Below, in pieces: positions 26,872 to 38,391 of a DNA stretch of 64,000 nt. This DNA is from Planctomyces sp. GTDB taxonomy: Bacteria > Planctomycetota > Planctomycetia > Planctomycetales > Planctomycetaceae. Every line of letters begins with the position of its first letter. Position 1 is the stretch's first letter. The notes under the pieces were generated by a model. The model saw only the letters and a program-made list of their open reading frames with translations, was not told the origin of the DNA and searched no databases. The position numbers and the translations under genes are program-made. The DNA is taken from assembly GCA_019636235.1 (NCBI GenBank), contig JAHBXW010000002.1, positions 124,001 to 188,000 of the forward strand, read 5' to 3'.

Positions 26872-28071
26872 TCAGGCAAACAGGTCCGAAGGCGCAAAGT
26901 TTCCGTCCAGCACCCGCGCGGGATCGACGCCCAGCCAGCGCTCCAGCAGCGCGGCATAGACGCTGCGGAAGTCCGTGTGGAACTTCAGGTCGCCGTCGTC
27001 CAGGTCGTCGAGGCTGGGATGTGCCCCGATCGGTCCGGTGCGGATTGCGTCGCCGACGAGGAACATCGGGGCCGCTGTCCCGTGGTCGGTGCCCTGCGAC
27101 CCGTTCTCGTTCACGCGGCGACCGAACTCGGAGAACATCACGGTCAGCACCCGGCGGTCGTGGCCGTGATGCTTCAGATCCTCGCGGAAGGCGAGGACGG
27201 AATCGGCCAGGTTTCGAAGGAGCTGCCCATGCGACAGGGACTGCGCCGCATGCGTGTCGAACCCGTCCAGCGACGTGTAGTAAACGCGCTCCGGAACGCC
27301 CGCATCGATGAGCTGGGCGAACAGCTTCAGGTGTTGCCCGAGCGGCGTTTCGGGGTAGCTGGCCGCTGGGGCATATTCCGCAGCCGCCCGGGCGATCCGC
27401 TCTGAGGACTCGTACGTTTGGCGGGCCGAACTGCGGACGAAGCTCAGCAGGTCGTTCTCGTCGGGCTGGCTGGCGGCGAAGCTTTCGATGGCCGCGCGGA
27501 CGTCAGGATCGTCGCCGGGCGTCTTCAGCCGGTAGTCGACCAGCGACTTCAGGGAAGGGGCGTATCCGGTCGAGCCATACAGCGCCAGCGGCGGCGCGGC
27601 ATCGGCGGAATAAATCGCTCCGGCGCCCATCAGCGGCGTCGAGCGGGCCAGCCAGCCGTAGCGCTCCTGCGACGACGGCGTCGCCTTGTGCCAGATGTCC
27701 ATCGACTCGAAATGCGAGCGGTTCGGATTCGGATAGCCGACGCCCTGAACGATGCCCAGCGCTCCCTGTTCCAGCAGCGTTGAAAAGCCCTCGAGTTCCG
27801 GGTGGAACGCGAGGTCGTCGTCGATCCGCCGAATTCGGTCGGCGGGCTGAACGAGTGTGGGGCGGGAGGCGGCGTAGACCGGGTGCCGGAACGGGATGAC
27901 GGTGTTCAGACCATCGTTTCCGCCGGTGAGCTGCACGACGACCAGGACCGTGTCGCGCCCGCCCGGCTGATCGGACTTGGGGGCGGCCCAGGCGGCTCGA
28001 CGAAAGATTCCCGGAAGGCCGGCGCCGACAACGGCGGACGCGGCCAGGAAGTCGCGGCGGGAGAACTTCAT
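26872..28071 (-). CDS. Tat-exported DUF1501 protein
   Basis: The 399-residue protein starts with a twin-arginine signal (MKFSRRDFLAASAVVG), which fixes the start at 28071. The remainder matches DUF1501: VQLTGGNDGLNTVIPF, the DTHAAQ and FGRRVNENG segments, and a TDHGTAAPMF motif with conserved Asp and His. The fold is sulfatase-like, and family members in planctomycetes usually neighbour a DUF1800 gene. Here none is adjacent; the downstream gene is the esterase-fold protein. Export through Tat implies folding, perhaps with metal, in the cytoplasm. Confidence 0.9.
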   Translation of the reverse strand: MKFSRRDFLAASAVVGAGLPGIFRRAAWAAPKSDQPGGRDTVLVVVQLTGGNDGLNTVIPFRHPVYAASRPTLVQPADRIRRIDDDLAFHPELEGFSTLLEQGALGIVQGVGYPNPNRSHFESMDIWHKATPSSQERYGWLARSTPLMGAGAIYSADAAPPLALYGSTGYAPSLKSLVDYRLKTPGDDPDVRAAIESFAASQPDENDLLSFVRSSARQTYESSERIARAAAEYAPAASYPETPLGQHLKLFAQLIDAGVPERVYYTSLDGFDTHAAQSLSHGQLLRNLADSVLAFREDLKHHGHDRRVLTVMFSEFGRRVNENGSQGTDHGTAAPMFLVGDAIRTGPIGAHPSLDDLDDGDLKFHTDFRSVYAALLERWLGVDPARVLDGNFAPSDLFA

Positions 28072-28467
28072 CGGACGTCTCCAGGAAGGAACGTCTGCGG
28101 GACTGGACCGGCAGGGAACCGGCGCCGGGAACACTTCCGCCGGAAAACCAGCTTGTTCGTCGGCGAGGGTCGCTATCGGCAGTCTACCCGAATCCAGGCC
28201 GACGGGGTTTCGACAGTCGGGAACTCATCCGCGGAGCGAGCTGTCCGGGACCTGCTCATTCCCAAGGCATTTCCACAGTGCCCGAAATTTCAGCAGCCCG
28301 AAAACAGGGCAGGGAGAGGTTCGGGCTGGACGGCCTGCCATCGCATTGTTATCGTTCTGACAACATCCTCAAGCTGACGACAGTAACGCGAAGACGCTTC
28401 CGGTCTCGGCCGAGCTTCGGTGGATGTTGGAGAAGCGCAGCACAGCCTTGATACGAAAGGATTGGTC
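28072..28467. other. csrA upstream region with a leader hairpin
   Basis: These 396 bases lie between the divergent DUF1501 gene and csrA. A nine-base-pair stem (28294-28302 with 28320-28328) encloses a 17-base purine-rich loop containing AGGGA. Its position about 140 bases before csrA makes an mRNA-leader role possible, but the transcript start is unknown. There is otherwise no gene-like frame. I could not find a convincing sigma-70 promoter. Confidence 0.4.
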
Positions 28468-28716
28468 ATGCTTGTGTTGTCACGAAAGCCCGGGGAGCGG
28501 ATTCTGATCGGTGACAATGTCGCTGTGACGATCGTGCGGATCGGTCCGAATTCGGTGCGTTTGGGCATCGATGCTCCGCGGGACATGAACATCGTCCGTG
28601 AAGAGCTGACGGATCCCGGGATGGCGGTTTTGCTCGCCGAACATAACGCCGCTTTTGCCGCTAACGCGGCGAACGCAGCCAACGCCGCTGCGGCGCCAAC
28701 TACGACGCCGTCGTAG
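28468..28716 (+). CDS. csrA: CsrA carbon storage regulator with Ala/Asn tail
   Basis: The first 50 or so residues are a canonical CsrA: MLVLSRKPGERILIGDNVAV, RLGIDAPRDMNIVREEL. CsrA dimers bind GGA motifs in mRNA and alter translation. The ATG at 28468 is set by the conserved first residues and by AAAGGA upstream. The protein is 82 residues; most CsrA proteins are about 60-65. The extra C-terminal part is an Ala/Asn repeat (AANAANAANAA) ending in PTTTPS. The Shine-Dalgarno itself contains an AAGGA core, compatible with autoregulation. Confidence 0.93.
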   Translation: MLVLSRKPGERILIGDNVAVTIVRIGPNSVRLGIDAPRDMNIVREELTDPGMAVLLAEHNAAFAANAANAANAAAAPTTTPS

Positions 28717-28825
28717 TCGGGCTGGTGGCCGGGATGCGGACCGTTGGGGAAGACACTGATTCCCCGCGGTCGGAGTGTTGGCGAGGATCGCCGTCGCTCC
28801 AACGCAACGCAGAACAGAAAGCACG

Positions 28826-28860
28826 AACGGCGGGCATGCCGCGAAGACATGCCCGCCGTT
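28826..28860 (+). terminator. rho-independent terminator downstream of csrA
   Basis: A perfect 13-base-pair stem (28826-28838 with 28848-28860) with a nine-base loop is followed by TTTTCGCTTT. It lies between convergent csrA and argG and may stop both transcripts. Confidence 0.88.
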
Positions 28861-28911
28861 TTCGCTTTGAGCGCGGCCCTCATTTCTCAGACCGCTGTTC
28901 CTCAGGGGGCG

Positions 28912-30132
<1,221 letters not shown>

Positions 30133-30421
30133 GGGTCGAAGCCTTCCAAGTGCGATGCGGACCTGGGAAACCGGGGAGACGGCGCGGCGCAACGCGGGCG
30201 GCGTCTCTGGCGGTTCCGACGGTTCGTCGCCGGTGAGCGAATGAAGCCGGGGCGGGCCTCCCTGTGCGCCTCGCACGGCGGAGCATCCGCCGGCACGCCT
30301 CCCTGCAGCGCCCCTGCCTCAAAGACGCTCCCATCTTCCTCGCGGCGGGTGAGACGTCAACGGTGCCCCGGGGTTCCCCGAACCCTAGAATTCCGTTTTC
30401 CCGTCGCCCGCCTGCACGCCG

Positions 30422-31363
30422 ATGACCGAACTCCCCCGCCAGACCCGCTCGTACCTGATGTCGCTGTTCGAGCGACATGGCCTGCACCCGCGCCACGACC
30501 TGGGGCAGAACTTCCTGATCGACCTGAACCTGCACGACCTGATCCTGTCCGAGGCGGACCTGACGGAGCAGGACGTCGTGCTCGAGGTCGGCACGGGCAC
30601 GGGGGCGCTGACCAGCGGAATGGCCGCGGAGGCGGGGTTTGTCGTTTCCGTCGAGTATGACGCCCGCGTGCAGGAGCTGGCCCGGGAGATTCTCGACTCC
30701 GCCCCGAACGTCCGGCTGCTGCAGTGCGACGCCCTCAAGAACAAGAACCGGATCAATCCGCTGGTGCTGGATGCGGTGCGGGAGGCGCTGGCGGCCGAGC
30801 CCGGGCGGCGGCTGAAGCTGGTCGCCAACCTGCCGTACAACGTGGCGACGCCGGTGATCTCGAACCTGGTCGCGAGCGACCTCCCCTGGACGCGGATGGT
30901 CGTGACGATTCAGCTCGAGCTGGCCGACCGGATGGCGGCGGCGCCGGGCTCGCGGGATTTCAGCGCGCTGAGCGTCTGGCTGCAGTCGCAGACGTCCGTG
31001 ACGCTGGTGCGGCGGCTGAGCCCGGCCGTGTTCTGGCCGCGGCCGCAGGTCGATTCCGCGATCGTGCGGATCGATCCGGCGCCGGACCTGGCGGCGCAGA
31101 TCGACGACCGCGCCTTTCTGCAGACATTCGTGCGCGACATTTTCACCCAGCGGCGGAAGCGCCTGCGGGGCGTCGCGGCGTCGCTGTTCGCCCACGAACT
31201 GCAGGGACGATCGATTGACGACGTGTTCGCCGCCGCGGACATTCCTCTCGACGCCCGGGCCGAACAGCTCAGCCCCGGACAACTGGTCCAGCTGGCGAAC
31301 TCGCTGAAGCGGCCGCGATCGACCGGCGACGCCGGCGCGGATTCCAAGGACGCCCCTGCCTGA
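30422..31363 (+). CDS. rsmA: 16S rRNA (adenine-N6)-dimethyltransferase
   Basis: This 313-residue KsgA/RsmA enzyme dimethylates two adjacent adenines near the 3' end of 16S rRNA during small-subunit assembly. It has HDLGQNFLID, the SAM motif VLEVGTGTGALT, and the catalytic NLPYN loop. The C-terminal helical domain (DIFTQRRKRLRG) is intact. It is followed five bases later by a cysteine-desulfurase-like gene, so the two may share a transcript. Confidence 0.95.
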   Translation: MTELPRQTRSYLMSLFERHGLHPRHDLGQNFLIDLNLHDLILSEADLTEQDVVLEVGTGTGALTSGMAAEAGFVVSVEYDARVQELAREILDSAPNVRLLQCDALKNKNRINPLVLDAVREALAAEPGRRLKLVANLPYNVATPVISNLVASDLPWTRMVVTIQLELADRMAAAPGSRDFSALSVWLQSQTSVTLVRRLSPAVFWPRPQVDSAIVRIDPAPDLAAQIDDRAFLQTFVRDIFTQRRKRLRGVAASLFAHELQGRSIDDVFAAADIPLDARAEQLSPGQLVQLANSLKRPRSTGDAGADSKDAPA

Positions 31364-31368
31364 CTTCC

Positions 31369-32604
31369 ATGCCGACTCCGTTTGATCCCGCCGTCGCCCG
31401 CGACCGCTTTCCTGCGCTGCAGCGCACGGATCGGGGGGGCCCGCTTGTGTATTTCGACGGGGCGGCCGGCAGCCAGTGTCCCGCGTCGGTCGCCGACGCC
31501 GTCCGCGATTACCTGCTGGCACACAACGCGAACCGCGGCAATGTGATCGTCACCAGCGTCGAAACGGATGAACGGATGGAAGCCGCGCACCGCGCGCTGG
31601 CCGACTTTCTGGGCGTCAGCGATCCCGGCGAGATCGCCTTCGGACAGAACATGACGTCGCTGACGTTCGCCCTCAGCCGCGCGCTGGGGCGGACCTGGGA
31701 CGTCGGAGACGAAGTGCTCGTCACGCGCCTCGATCATGACGCCAACGTGACTCCCTGGATGCTGGCTGCGCGGGATGCGGGGGCCGTCGTGCGGCATGTC
31801 GACATCCATCCCGAAGACTGCACGCTGGACCTTGATTCGCTGCGCAGCCAGTTGACGGATCGGACGCGGCTGGTGGCCGTGGGCTACGCGTCGAACGCGG
31901 TGGGAACGATCAACCCGGTGCGGGAGATCTGCCGGCTCGCGCGGGACGCGGGAGCGCTGTCATTTATCGACGCGGTCCATTACGCCCCGCATGGCCAGCT
32001 GCAGGCGCAGGACCTCGGCTGCGACTTCCTCGCGTGTTCGGCCTACAAGTTCTTCGGTCCGCACGTGGGCGTGTTGTGGGGGCGGCGGTCGCAGCTCGAA
32101 ACGCTGGACGCTTATCGCTTGCGGCCGGCGCCGCAGGACCTGCCGGGTCGCTGGATGACGGGCACGCAGAACCATGAGGGAATCTGCGGGGCGGCCGCGG
32201 CGGTGGAATACGTCGCGTCCCTTGGCGAGGGAACGACGCGCGTTGAGCGGCTGGGTGCGGCCTGGCGGACATTGCGAGAACACGAGGTTGCGATCGGCGA
32301 CCGCCTGTTGCGGGGGCTGCGCGACCTGCCCGCGTTCCGGCTGTGGGGCATTTCGGACTCATCCCGCTGGGACGAGCGAGTCCCGACGTTCTCGCTGACG
32401 CATCGCGAGCGGACGCCGCGCGAACTGGCGACGGCGCTGGCCGGCCGGGGGATTCTGACGTGGCCCGGCAATCATTACGCGCTGCCGCTGACGGAACGCC
32501 TGGGGCTGGAGCCGCAGGGCACGCTGCGGATCAGCCTGTTGCACTACAACACGGCTGAGGAAGTGGACCGCCTGCTGGAAGCCTTGAGAACTCTGGCTGA
32601 CTGA
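31369..32604 (+). CDS. cysteine desulfurase-like PLP protein
   Basis: The 411-residue fold-type I PLP enzyme has YFDGAAGSQCP at the start, FIDAVHYAPHG with the conserved Asp and His, and the Schiff-base Lys227 in CSAYKFFGPHVG. It fits the cysteine-desulfurase-like subfamily, whose members often lack proven desulfurase activity. No suf or isc gene is adjacent. A Cys-rich active-site loop typical of SufS is not obvious, so sulfur transfer is uncertain. It begins six bases after rsmA ends. Confidence 0.85.
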   Translation: MPTPFDPAVARDRFPALQRTDRGGPLVYFDGAAGSQCPASVADAVRDYLLAHNANRGNVIVTSVETDERMEAAHRALADFLGVSDPGEIAFGQNMTSLTFALSRALGRTWDVGDEVLVTRLDHDANVTPWMLAARDAGAVVRHVDIHPEDCTLDLDSLRSQLTDRTRLVAVGYASNAVGTINPVREICRLARDAGALSFIDAVHYAPHGQLQAQDLGCDFLACSAYKFFGPHVGVLWGRRSQLETLDAYRLRPAPQDLPGRWMTGTQNHEGICGAAAAVEYVASLGEGTTRVERLGAAWRTLREHEVAIGDRLLRGLRDLPAFRLWGISDSSRWDERVPTFSLTHRERTPRELATALAGRGILTWPGNHYALPLTERLGLEPQGTLRISLLHYNTAEEVDRLLEALRTLAD

Positions 32605-32679
32605 GGGAGTCGCCGCGGCGGGCGGTCGTCGCGGCCGGCGGAGCGATGTGCGAACACGCAATCTGACTTTTGGAGACCA

Positions 32680-33474
32680 ATGACGGATTTCCTGAACTTG
32701 TCCGGCCGGAGCATCCTCGTCGCCGGCGTCGCCAATAAGAAAAGCGTCGCCTGGCAGATCGCGCAGGTGCTCCGCGAGGCCGGGGCCGACGTCCTGTACG
32801 CCGTCCGCAGCGAGGCCCGTCGCGAGCAGCTCGCCAAACTCGTCGGCGAGGCGCCGATCTACGTGTGCGACGTCGAACGGCAGTCGGAGATCGACGCGCT
32901 CCGGGAGGCGGTGGTTCGAGATCGGGGACGGCTGCACGGTCTGGTGCATTCGATCGCGTTCGCGGACTACTCGGCGGGCTGGAAGCCGTTTCATGAGACG
33001 CCGCGGAGCGCGTTTCTGCAGGCGGTCGACATTTCGTGCTACTCGCTGATCGCGCTGTCGCAGGCGTGCCGGGACCTGCTCGACCCGCAGGAGGGGAGCG
33101 TCGTGACGATTTCGATTTCGACGACGCGGATGGCCGCGGAGAACTACGGGTTCATGGCCCCGGTGAAGGCCGCCCTGGATTCGACAGTGTGTTTCCTGGC
33201 CAAGTCGTTTTCGGAGTTCTCGCGGGTGCGGTTCAACGCCGTCTGCCCGGGGCTGTTGAAGACGTCGGCTTCGGCCGGGATTCCCGGCTACGTGGACTGC
33301 TACCTGTTCGCCGAGCAGGCGACGCTCCGCAAGGAGGCGGTGCGGACGTCGGAAGTCGCGGACACGGCGGCCTTCCTGCTCAGCCCGCGGTCATCCGGGA
33401 TCAACGCGCAGGGGATCGTGGTGGACGCCGGCATGGCGGTGAACTACTTCGACCGGCGGATCGTGAGCCGCTGA
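32680..33474 (+). CDS. fabI: enoyl-[acyl-carrier-protein] reductase (FabI type)
   Basis: This 264-residue NAD(P)H-dependent SDR reduces the enoyl-ACP double bond in the last step of each fatty-acid elongation cycle. The N-terminus ([20 protein letters not shown]) is the FabI nucleotide site, and the catalytic pair is Tyr156-x6-Lys163 in NYGFMAPVK. The LVHSIAFAD segment is also diagnostic. An adjacent Cys instead of Tyr at the second FabI position ([12 protein letters not shown]) is not evident. The 75-base gap before it argues for its own promoter. Confidence 0.9.
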   Translation: MTDFLNLSGRSILVAGVANKKSVAWQIAQVLREAGADVLYAVRSEARREQLAKLVGEAPIYVCDVERQSEIDALREAVVRDRGRLHGLVHSIAFADYSAGWKPFHETPRSAFLQAVDISCYSLIALSQACRDLLDPQEGSVVTISISTTRMAAENYGFMAPVKAALDSTVCFLAKSFSEFSRVRFNAVCPGLLKTSASAGIPGYVDCYLFAEQATLRKEAVRTSEVADTAAFLLSPRSSGINAQGIVVDAGMAVNYFDRRIVSR

Positions 33475-33482
33475 AGGGGGCC

Positions 33483-33505
33483 GGATCGTCGCGGGCGGAC
33501 GATCC
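33483..33505. terminator. hairpin downstream of fabI
   Basis: An eight-base-pair perfect stem (33483-33490 with 33498-33505) with a seven-base loop begins nine bases after the fabI stop. There is no T tract, so it is either a weak terminator or an mRNA 3' stabiliser. Confidence 0.45.
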
Positions 33506-33654
33506 GCGCGAACCTGAGCGTTCCCGTTTCCGTCTGTTCAGGGAATGCTTTATTCTCCGGCACGCCGTGAGCCGGCGCGGTTTCCGGGGACTTTGCGGCC
33601 GAATGCCGCGGTCCCGCGCGCCGCCGGCCTGGGGCGATTCACCCTCGGAACTCC

Positions 33655-35736
33655 ATGTCGCGTCGCATCCTTGTCACCGCCGCGTTGCCCTACGCGAACG
33701 GCCACATTCATCTGGGGCATCTGGTCGAATACGCCCAGACCGACATCTGGGTGCGGTTCCAGAAACTGCGCGGGCACGACTGCCGGTTCTTCTGCGCGGA
33801 CGACACCCACGGCACGTCGATCATGATCCGGGCCCGGCAGGAGGGGCGTCGCGAAGAGGACGTCATCGCCGACATGCGCGAGGCGCATCTCCGCGATTTC
33901 GCGGGGTTTGACATCGAATTCGACAATTACGGCAGCACGCACAGCGAGTCGAACCGGGAGCTGTGCGCGGAATTCTGGGCGGCGCTGCGGCGGGCCGACA
34001 TGATCGTCGCGCGCGACGTGGAGCGGCTGTTCGACCCCGAAGTCGGCACGTTTCTGGCCGACCGGTTCGTCAGAGGGACCTGCCCGAAGTGCGGCACGGA
34101 GGGGCAATATGGCGACGGCTGCGAGAAGTGCCTCTCCAATTACGCGCCGACGGATCTGCTGAACCCGCGGAGCACGCTGTCGGGCGCCACGCCCGAACTG
34201 CGAACCAGCACGCAGTTGTTCGTGCGGATCGAAGACCTGCACGAGTTCCTGGGAACCTGGACGCAGACCAGCGGGGCGCTGCAGCCGGAAATCGCGAACT
34301 ACCTGCAGGGGCACTTTCTGGGCGAGCCGCTGCGCGACTGGGACGTCTCCCGGCCTGCGCGGTACTTCGGATTCGAGATTCCCGACAGCCCCGGCAACTA
34401 CTGGTATGTCTGGTTCGATGCGCCGATCGGCTACGTCGCTTCGACACGCGACTGGTGCGACCGGACCGGCGAGTCGCTGGACGGCTGGTGGAAGAACCCG
34501 GACTGCGAGATTCATCACTTCATCGGCAAGGACATCACCTACTTCCATACGCTGTTCTGGCCGGCCATGCTGAAAACGGCCGGTTATCAGTTGCCGACGA
34601 AGGTCCACATCCACGGGTTCCTGACTGTGGACGGGGAGAAGATGTCGAAGTCGCGGGGGACGTTCATCCGCGGATCGACGTACCTGCAGCACCTCGATCC
34701 GGCGTATCTGCGGTATTACTTCGCCTCGAAGCTGGGCCCCCGGGTGGACGACCTCGATCTGAACCTCGAGGACTTCCGGAACAAGATCAACTCGGATCTG
34801 GTGGGGAAGGTGGTCAACATCGCCAGCCGCTGCGCGCGGCTGCTGGCGGGGCGATCGTTGTCGGCGGCGTACCCGGAGGACGGCGGGCTGTTTCGCGAGG
34901 GCGCGGCGGCCAGCGAGCGCATCGCCGCCGCGTATGAAAACTGCGACTACAACCAGGCGATGCGGGAGATCATGCTGCTCGCCGACCGGGCGAACCAGTA
35001 CATCGACGCCCAGCAGCCGTGGACGTTGCGGAAGGACCCGGCGCGGGCGGACGACGTGCAGAACATCTGCAGCGTCGCGTTGAACCTGTTCCGGCAGATC
35101 GCCGTATACCTGGCGCCGGTGCTGCCGCGGCTCGCGCGGCAGACGGGCGAGCTGTTGTCGGCGCCGATCGAACATTGGGACGCTGCGCAGCAGCCCCTGT
35201 CGGGAACGCCCGTCAACGAGTTTCAACATCTGCTGAAGCGAATCGAAATCGAAAAGGTGAACGCGATGCTTGCGGACAGTCAGGACGATCTGGCGAAGAA
35301 GGAGGCTCCGACCGCGGCGGCGGGCGCGGCGGTCGTCGGCGCGGAGGCGGCTGGCGGGTCCGGTCAGGACAGCGGCGAGTGGCTCGAGAAGGAGCCGCTG
35401 GTCGCCGACCTGTGCACGATCGACGACTTCACGAAGGTCGACCTGCGGGTGGCCCGGGTGGTGGAGGCGAATCACGTGCAGGGGGCGGACAAGCTCCTGC
35501 AGTTGACGTTGAGCCTCGGGGGGGACGTGCGGCGCAACGTGTTCGCGGGAATCAAGGCGGCCTACGCTCCGGAGCAGCTGGTGGGGCGGCTGGTCGTGGT
35601 GGTGGCGAATCTCGCGCCGCGAAAGATGAAGTTCGGGGTTAGCGAGGGGATGGTGTGTGCGGCGGGGTCGGGGGGGCGGGATGTGTTCCTGCTGGCGCCC
35701 GATTCCGGCGCCCAGCCGGGCCAGCGCGTGCATTGA
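33655..35736 (+). CDS. metG: methionine--tRNA ligase
   Basis: The 693-residue class I synthetase has the HIGH motif in NGHIHLGHL near 15-23, a zinc knuckle [17 protein letters not shown] near 143-159, and KMSKS in [10 protein letters not shown] near 325. An Ala-rich linker (about 545-575) joins the catalytic and anticodon-binding core to a C-terminal tRNA-binding OB domain starting [18 protein letters not shown], which dimerises MetRS. The length is normal for MetRS of this long form. The gene is alone on its strand, with a small lipoprotein-like gene 74 bases downstream. Confidence 0.96.
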   Translation: MSRRILVTAALPYANGHIHLGHLVEYAQTDIWVRFQKLRGHDCRFFCADDTHGTSIMIRARQEGRREEDVIADMREAHLRDFAGFDIEFDNYGSTHSESNRELCAEFWAALRRADMIVARDVERLFDPEVGTFLADRFVRGTCPKCGTEGQYGDGCEKCLSNYAPTDLLNPRSTLSGATPELRTSTQLFVRIEDLHEFLGTWTQTSGALQPEIANYLQGHFLGEPLRDWDVSRPARYFGFEIPDSPGNYWYVWFDAPIGYVASTRDWCDRTGESLDGWWKNPDCEIHHFIGKDITYFHTLFWPAMLKTAGYQLPTKVHIHGFLTVDGEKMSKSRGTFIRGSTYLQHLDPAYLRYYFASKLGPRVDDLDLNLEDFRNKINSDLVGKVVNIASRCARLLAGRSLSAAYPEDGGLFREGAAASERIAAAYENCDYNQAMREIMLLADRANQYIDAQQPWTLRKDPARADDVQNICSVALNLFRQIAVYLAPVLPRLARQTGELLSAPIEHWDAAQQPLSGTPVNEFQHLLKRIEIEKVNAMLADSQDDLAKKEAPTAAAGAAVVGAEAAGGSGQDSGEWLEKEPLVADLCTIDDFTKVDLRVARVVEANHVQGADKLLQLTLSLGGDVRRNVFAGIKAAYAPEQLVGRLVVVVANLAPRKMKFGVSEGMVCAAGSGGRDVFLLAPDSGAQPGQRVH

Positions 35737-35810
35737 TCACCGACAGGCAGGCGTCGAACTTCGAATGGAAGCGACCGGGGCGTTCCCTGATTCCAGAGCG
35801 GAGGCGGGAC

Positions 35811-36230
35811 GTGAACAAATTCGATCCGGGTCGTCGCCTGGCCTGTGGGTTGCTGCTGACGGTCTCCTGCGCGTGTGGCTGCGACTCCCCCGTGGCGCCT
35901 CCTCCCGCCGTCAGATTGGAATACTCGGCGGTCCGGATGATCGACTTCCTGAACGTGCCGGCTGGCATGGATCCGGTTCTTAAAGATGTCTTCTCCGGCG
36001 CGATTATCGGGCGGAGCATGGACGGCTACCCCGACTGGCAGTCGGCGGATCACACGATGGAGACCGTCGGATCGACACGGGTCATAAATGTTTATTTGCC
36101 GATCCTGGAACCGATGAGGTCGCGGCTGCAAGACGACGACGGCCTTTCACACGCGCCCACGCTGAGCCTGCGAGTGAACCCGCAGGACAATTCGATCGTG
36201 ACCGTGTATCTCATGGATATGCTCTTTTAG
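35811..36230 (+). CDS. small putative lipoprotein or secreted protein
   Basis: The 139-residue product starts at a GTG at 35811 with GGAGGCGGGAC upstream. The first 25 residues contain a hydrophobic core (LACGLLLTVSCACGC) with several cysteines, so it is either a lipoprotein or a secreted protein; no cysteine fits the strict lipobox. The mature part is acidic and contains VNVYLPILEP and a strand-rich end. I recognise no family. A longer upstream in-frame extension overlaps metG and is rejected. Confidence 0.62.
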   Translation: MNKFDPGRRLACGLLLTVSCACGCDSPVAPPPAVRLEYSAVRMIDFLNVPAGMDPVLKDVFSGAIIGRSMDGYPDWQSADHTMETVGSTRVINVYLPILEPMRSRLQDDDGLSHAPTLSLRVNPQDNSIVTVYLMDMLF

Positions 36231-36296
36231 AGAGTCTGAACGGGCCGCCGGCCCATCCCATTGACCTGACCCGCCGGACACGACGAAACGCCGCAC

Positions 36297-37355
36297 ATGA
36301 CCGAAAACCGTCCCGGTTCGACACAGACTGACAGCGAACGCGAAACGCAGGCCATCCGCGGGCTGGCCGCCGCCTACTCGCGCCTGCGCGAGGAAATCGG
36401 CAAGGTCATTATCGGCCAGGACGATGTCGTCGATCAGCTCCTGATCTCGCTGTTCAGCCGCGGTCACTGCCTGCTGGTCGGCGTGCCGGGTCTGGCCAAG
36501 ACGCTGCTCGTCAGCACGATCGCCCGCACGCTGCAGTTGTCGTTTCGCCGGATTCAGTTCACTCCGGACCTGATGCCTTCGGACATCACGGGCACGGACG
36601 TGCTGCAGCTGGATCCGGAGTCCGGCCGCAACGTGTTCCAGTTCATGCAGGGGCCGATCTTCACGCACGTCCTGCTGGCCGATGAGATCAACCGCACGCC
36701 CCCCAAGACGCAGGCGGCGCTCCTCGAAGCCATGCAGGAGCGGCACGTCACCGTCGGTTCGAACACCTACCGGCTGCCGACGCCGTTCTTCGTGCTCGCG
36801 ACGCAGAACCCCATCGAACAGGAGGGGACCTACCCGCTGCCGGAGGCCCAGCTCGACCGGTTCATGTTCAATGTGGTGGTCCGCTATCCGACAGCCGCCG
36901 AGGAGCTGCGCATCCTCAAGCAGACGACCGGCGGCGAAGAGCCGGACCTGCAGCCCGCGCTGACCGGCCAGCAGATCCTCGCCCTGCAGGAAGTCGTCCG
37001 CAAGGTGCCGGTCGCCGAGCACGTGTTCATCTATGCCCGGGACCTCGTGCGGTCGACGCGTCCCGACGACGAACTCGCCCCCGAGTTCGTGAAGAAGTAC
37101 ATCGCCTGGGGCGCCGGACCCCGCGCGGGGCAGTATCTCGTCATCGGAGGGAAGGCCCGGGCGATCCTCGAAGGCCGATTTCATGTGACGACTGACGACA
37201 TCAGGGCCGTCGCGCACCCCGTGCTGCGGCACCGCATCGTGACGACGTTCCAGGCGAACAGCGAAGGCGTGGGGCCGGACGATGTGATCGACAAGCTGCT
37301 CGCGCACGTGCCGGTCGAGGTCAAGGAGCGGGCGAAAGCGCTCGCGCGCGGCTGA
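36297..37355 (+). CDS. MoxR-family AAA+ ATPase
   Basis: The 352-residue protein has Walker A GVPGLAKT, Walker B LLADEINR with the family DEINR, sensor [21 protein letters not shown] and a C-terminal lid. MoxR ATPases act as chaperones for maturation of enzymes or complexes, usually with VWA or DUF58 proteins. Here the next genes are hpnC and hpnD, not the usual DUF58 partner, so the client is unknown. The ATG at 36297 is chosen as the first in frame; no strong ribosome binding site is visible. Confidence 0.93.
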   Translation: MTENRPGSTQTDSERETQAIRGLAAAYSRLREEIGKVIIGQDDVVDQLLISLFSRGHCLLVGVPGLAKTLLVSTIARTLQLSFRRIQFTPDLMPSDITGTDVLQLDPESGRNVFQFMQGPIFTHVLLADEINRTPPKTQAALLEAMQERHVTVGSNTYRLPTPFFVLATQNPIEQEGTYPLPEAQLDRFMFNVVVRYPTAAEELRILKQTTGGEEPDLQPALTGQQILALQEVVRKVPVAEHVFIYARDLVRSTRPDDELAPEFVKKYIAWGAGPRAGQYLVIGGKARAILEGRFHVTTDDIRAVAHPVLRHRIVTTFQANSEGVGPDDVIDKLLAHVPVEVKERAKALARG

Positions 37356-37466
37356 TGTCGGCGCCGGATGTCGGCTCGGCGCGAAAGCCGGAACGGGCCG
37401 CGACGCCCGGCGGCGTGGGGCTTGCCGCTCGGCGCGGACCAGCCATCGGCCAGGGGAGCGCGCAGC

Positions 37467-38384
37467 GTGTCTGACGTCATCGCCGACCTGGCCCGGTTTG
37501 GCCCGCAGTCCGCCGGAACGCCCCCCTCCGTGGCCGAGGCCGAAAGCTACTGCCGTCGGCTGGCGACGACGCACTACGAGAACTTCACAGTCGCCTCGTG
37601 GCTGTTGCCGCGGCGGCTGCGGCAGCCGATGTCCAACGTGTATGCGTTCTGCCGATGGGCCGACGACCTCGGGGATGAGACGGGGGACCGCCAGCGATCG
37701 ACCGAACTGCTGGCCTGGTGGCGCGCGGAACTCGATCGCTGTTTTGCCGGCGAGGCGGGGCATCCCGTGTTCGTGGCGCTGCTGCCGACGATCCGCGAGT
37801 TCGCGTTGGCCAAAGAACCGCTTGCCGACCTGATCTCGGCGTTCGAGCAGGATCAGCGGATCGTCGAATATGAGACGTTCGATCAGCTCCGGGACTACTG
37901 TCGGCGAAGCGCGGATCCGGTGGGGCGGATCGTGCTGACGCTGTTCGGCGCCAGCCGGCCGGAGACGGTCGCCTGGTCCGATTCGATCTGCACGGGTCTG
38001 CAACTGGCGAACTTCTGGCAGGACGTCGCGCGGGATTTCGACAAGAAGCGAGTCTATCTGCCGCGCGATGACCGGCAGCGGTTCGGCTATGCGGATGCGG
38101 ATCTGCGGGAGCGGCGGACGACGCCCGAGTTTCTGGACCTGATGCGATTCGAGGTCGACCGGGCCCGCGAGTTTCTGCTGGCGGGGCTGCCGCTGCTGGA
38201 CGCCGTCCGCGGGAGGCTGCGGATCGACCTGCGGCTGTTTGTCGCGGGAGGGCTGCGGATTCTCGACGAGATCGAGCGGATCGGCTTCCGGGTGTGGGAG
38301 ACGCGGCCGGTCGTCTCCAAAGCGGCGAAGGCCGGACTGTTCCTGCAGGCGCTGACCGGCTTGCGGGTTGTGCCGCGCCGCTGA
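37467..38384 (+). CDS. hpnC: squalene synthase-like HpnC
   Basis: The 305-residue prenyl-synthase-fold enzyme has the Asp-rich motifs RWADDLGDE and FWQDVARDFDKKR of the squalene/phytoene synthase family. In the HpnCDE route HpnD makes presqualene diphosphate, HpnC converts it to hydroxysqualene and HpnE reduces this to squalene. The start is a GTG at 37467 with GGGGAG upstream; an earlier in-frame ATG would overlap nothing but adds an Arg-rich leader. The gene is followed by an antisense gene and hpnD. Confidence 0.9.
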   Translation: MSDVIADLARFGPQSAGTPPSVAEAESYCRRLATTHYENFTVASWLLPRRLRQPMSNVYAFCRWADDLGDETGDRQRSTELLAWWRAELDRCFAGEAGHPVFVALLPTIREFALAKEPLADLISAFEQDQRIVEYETFDQLRDYCRRSADPVGRIVLTLFGASRPETVAWSDSICTGLQLANFWQDVARDFDKKRVYLPRDDRQRFGYADADLRERRTTPEFLDLMRFEVDRAREFLLAGLPLLDAVRGRLRIDLRLFVAGGLRILDEIERIGFRVWETRPVVSKAAKAGLFLQALTGLRVVPRR

Positions 38385-38391
38385 CGGCCGT

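Noticed and set aside
24159-27311. A 1050-codon open frame antisense to the esterase-fold protein gene
   Set aside because: High GC content keeps antisense frames open. The composition is unlike a protein, and both genes beneath it have signals or motifs on the other strand.
33550-35733. A 727-codon open frame antisense to metG
   Set aside because: metG is unambiguous by its HIGH and KMSKS motifs; the antisense frame is a composition artefact.
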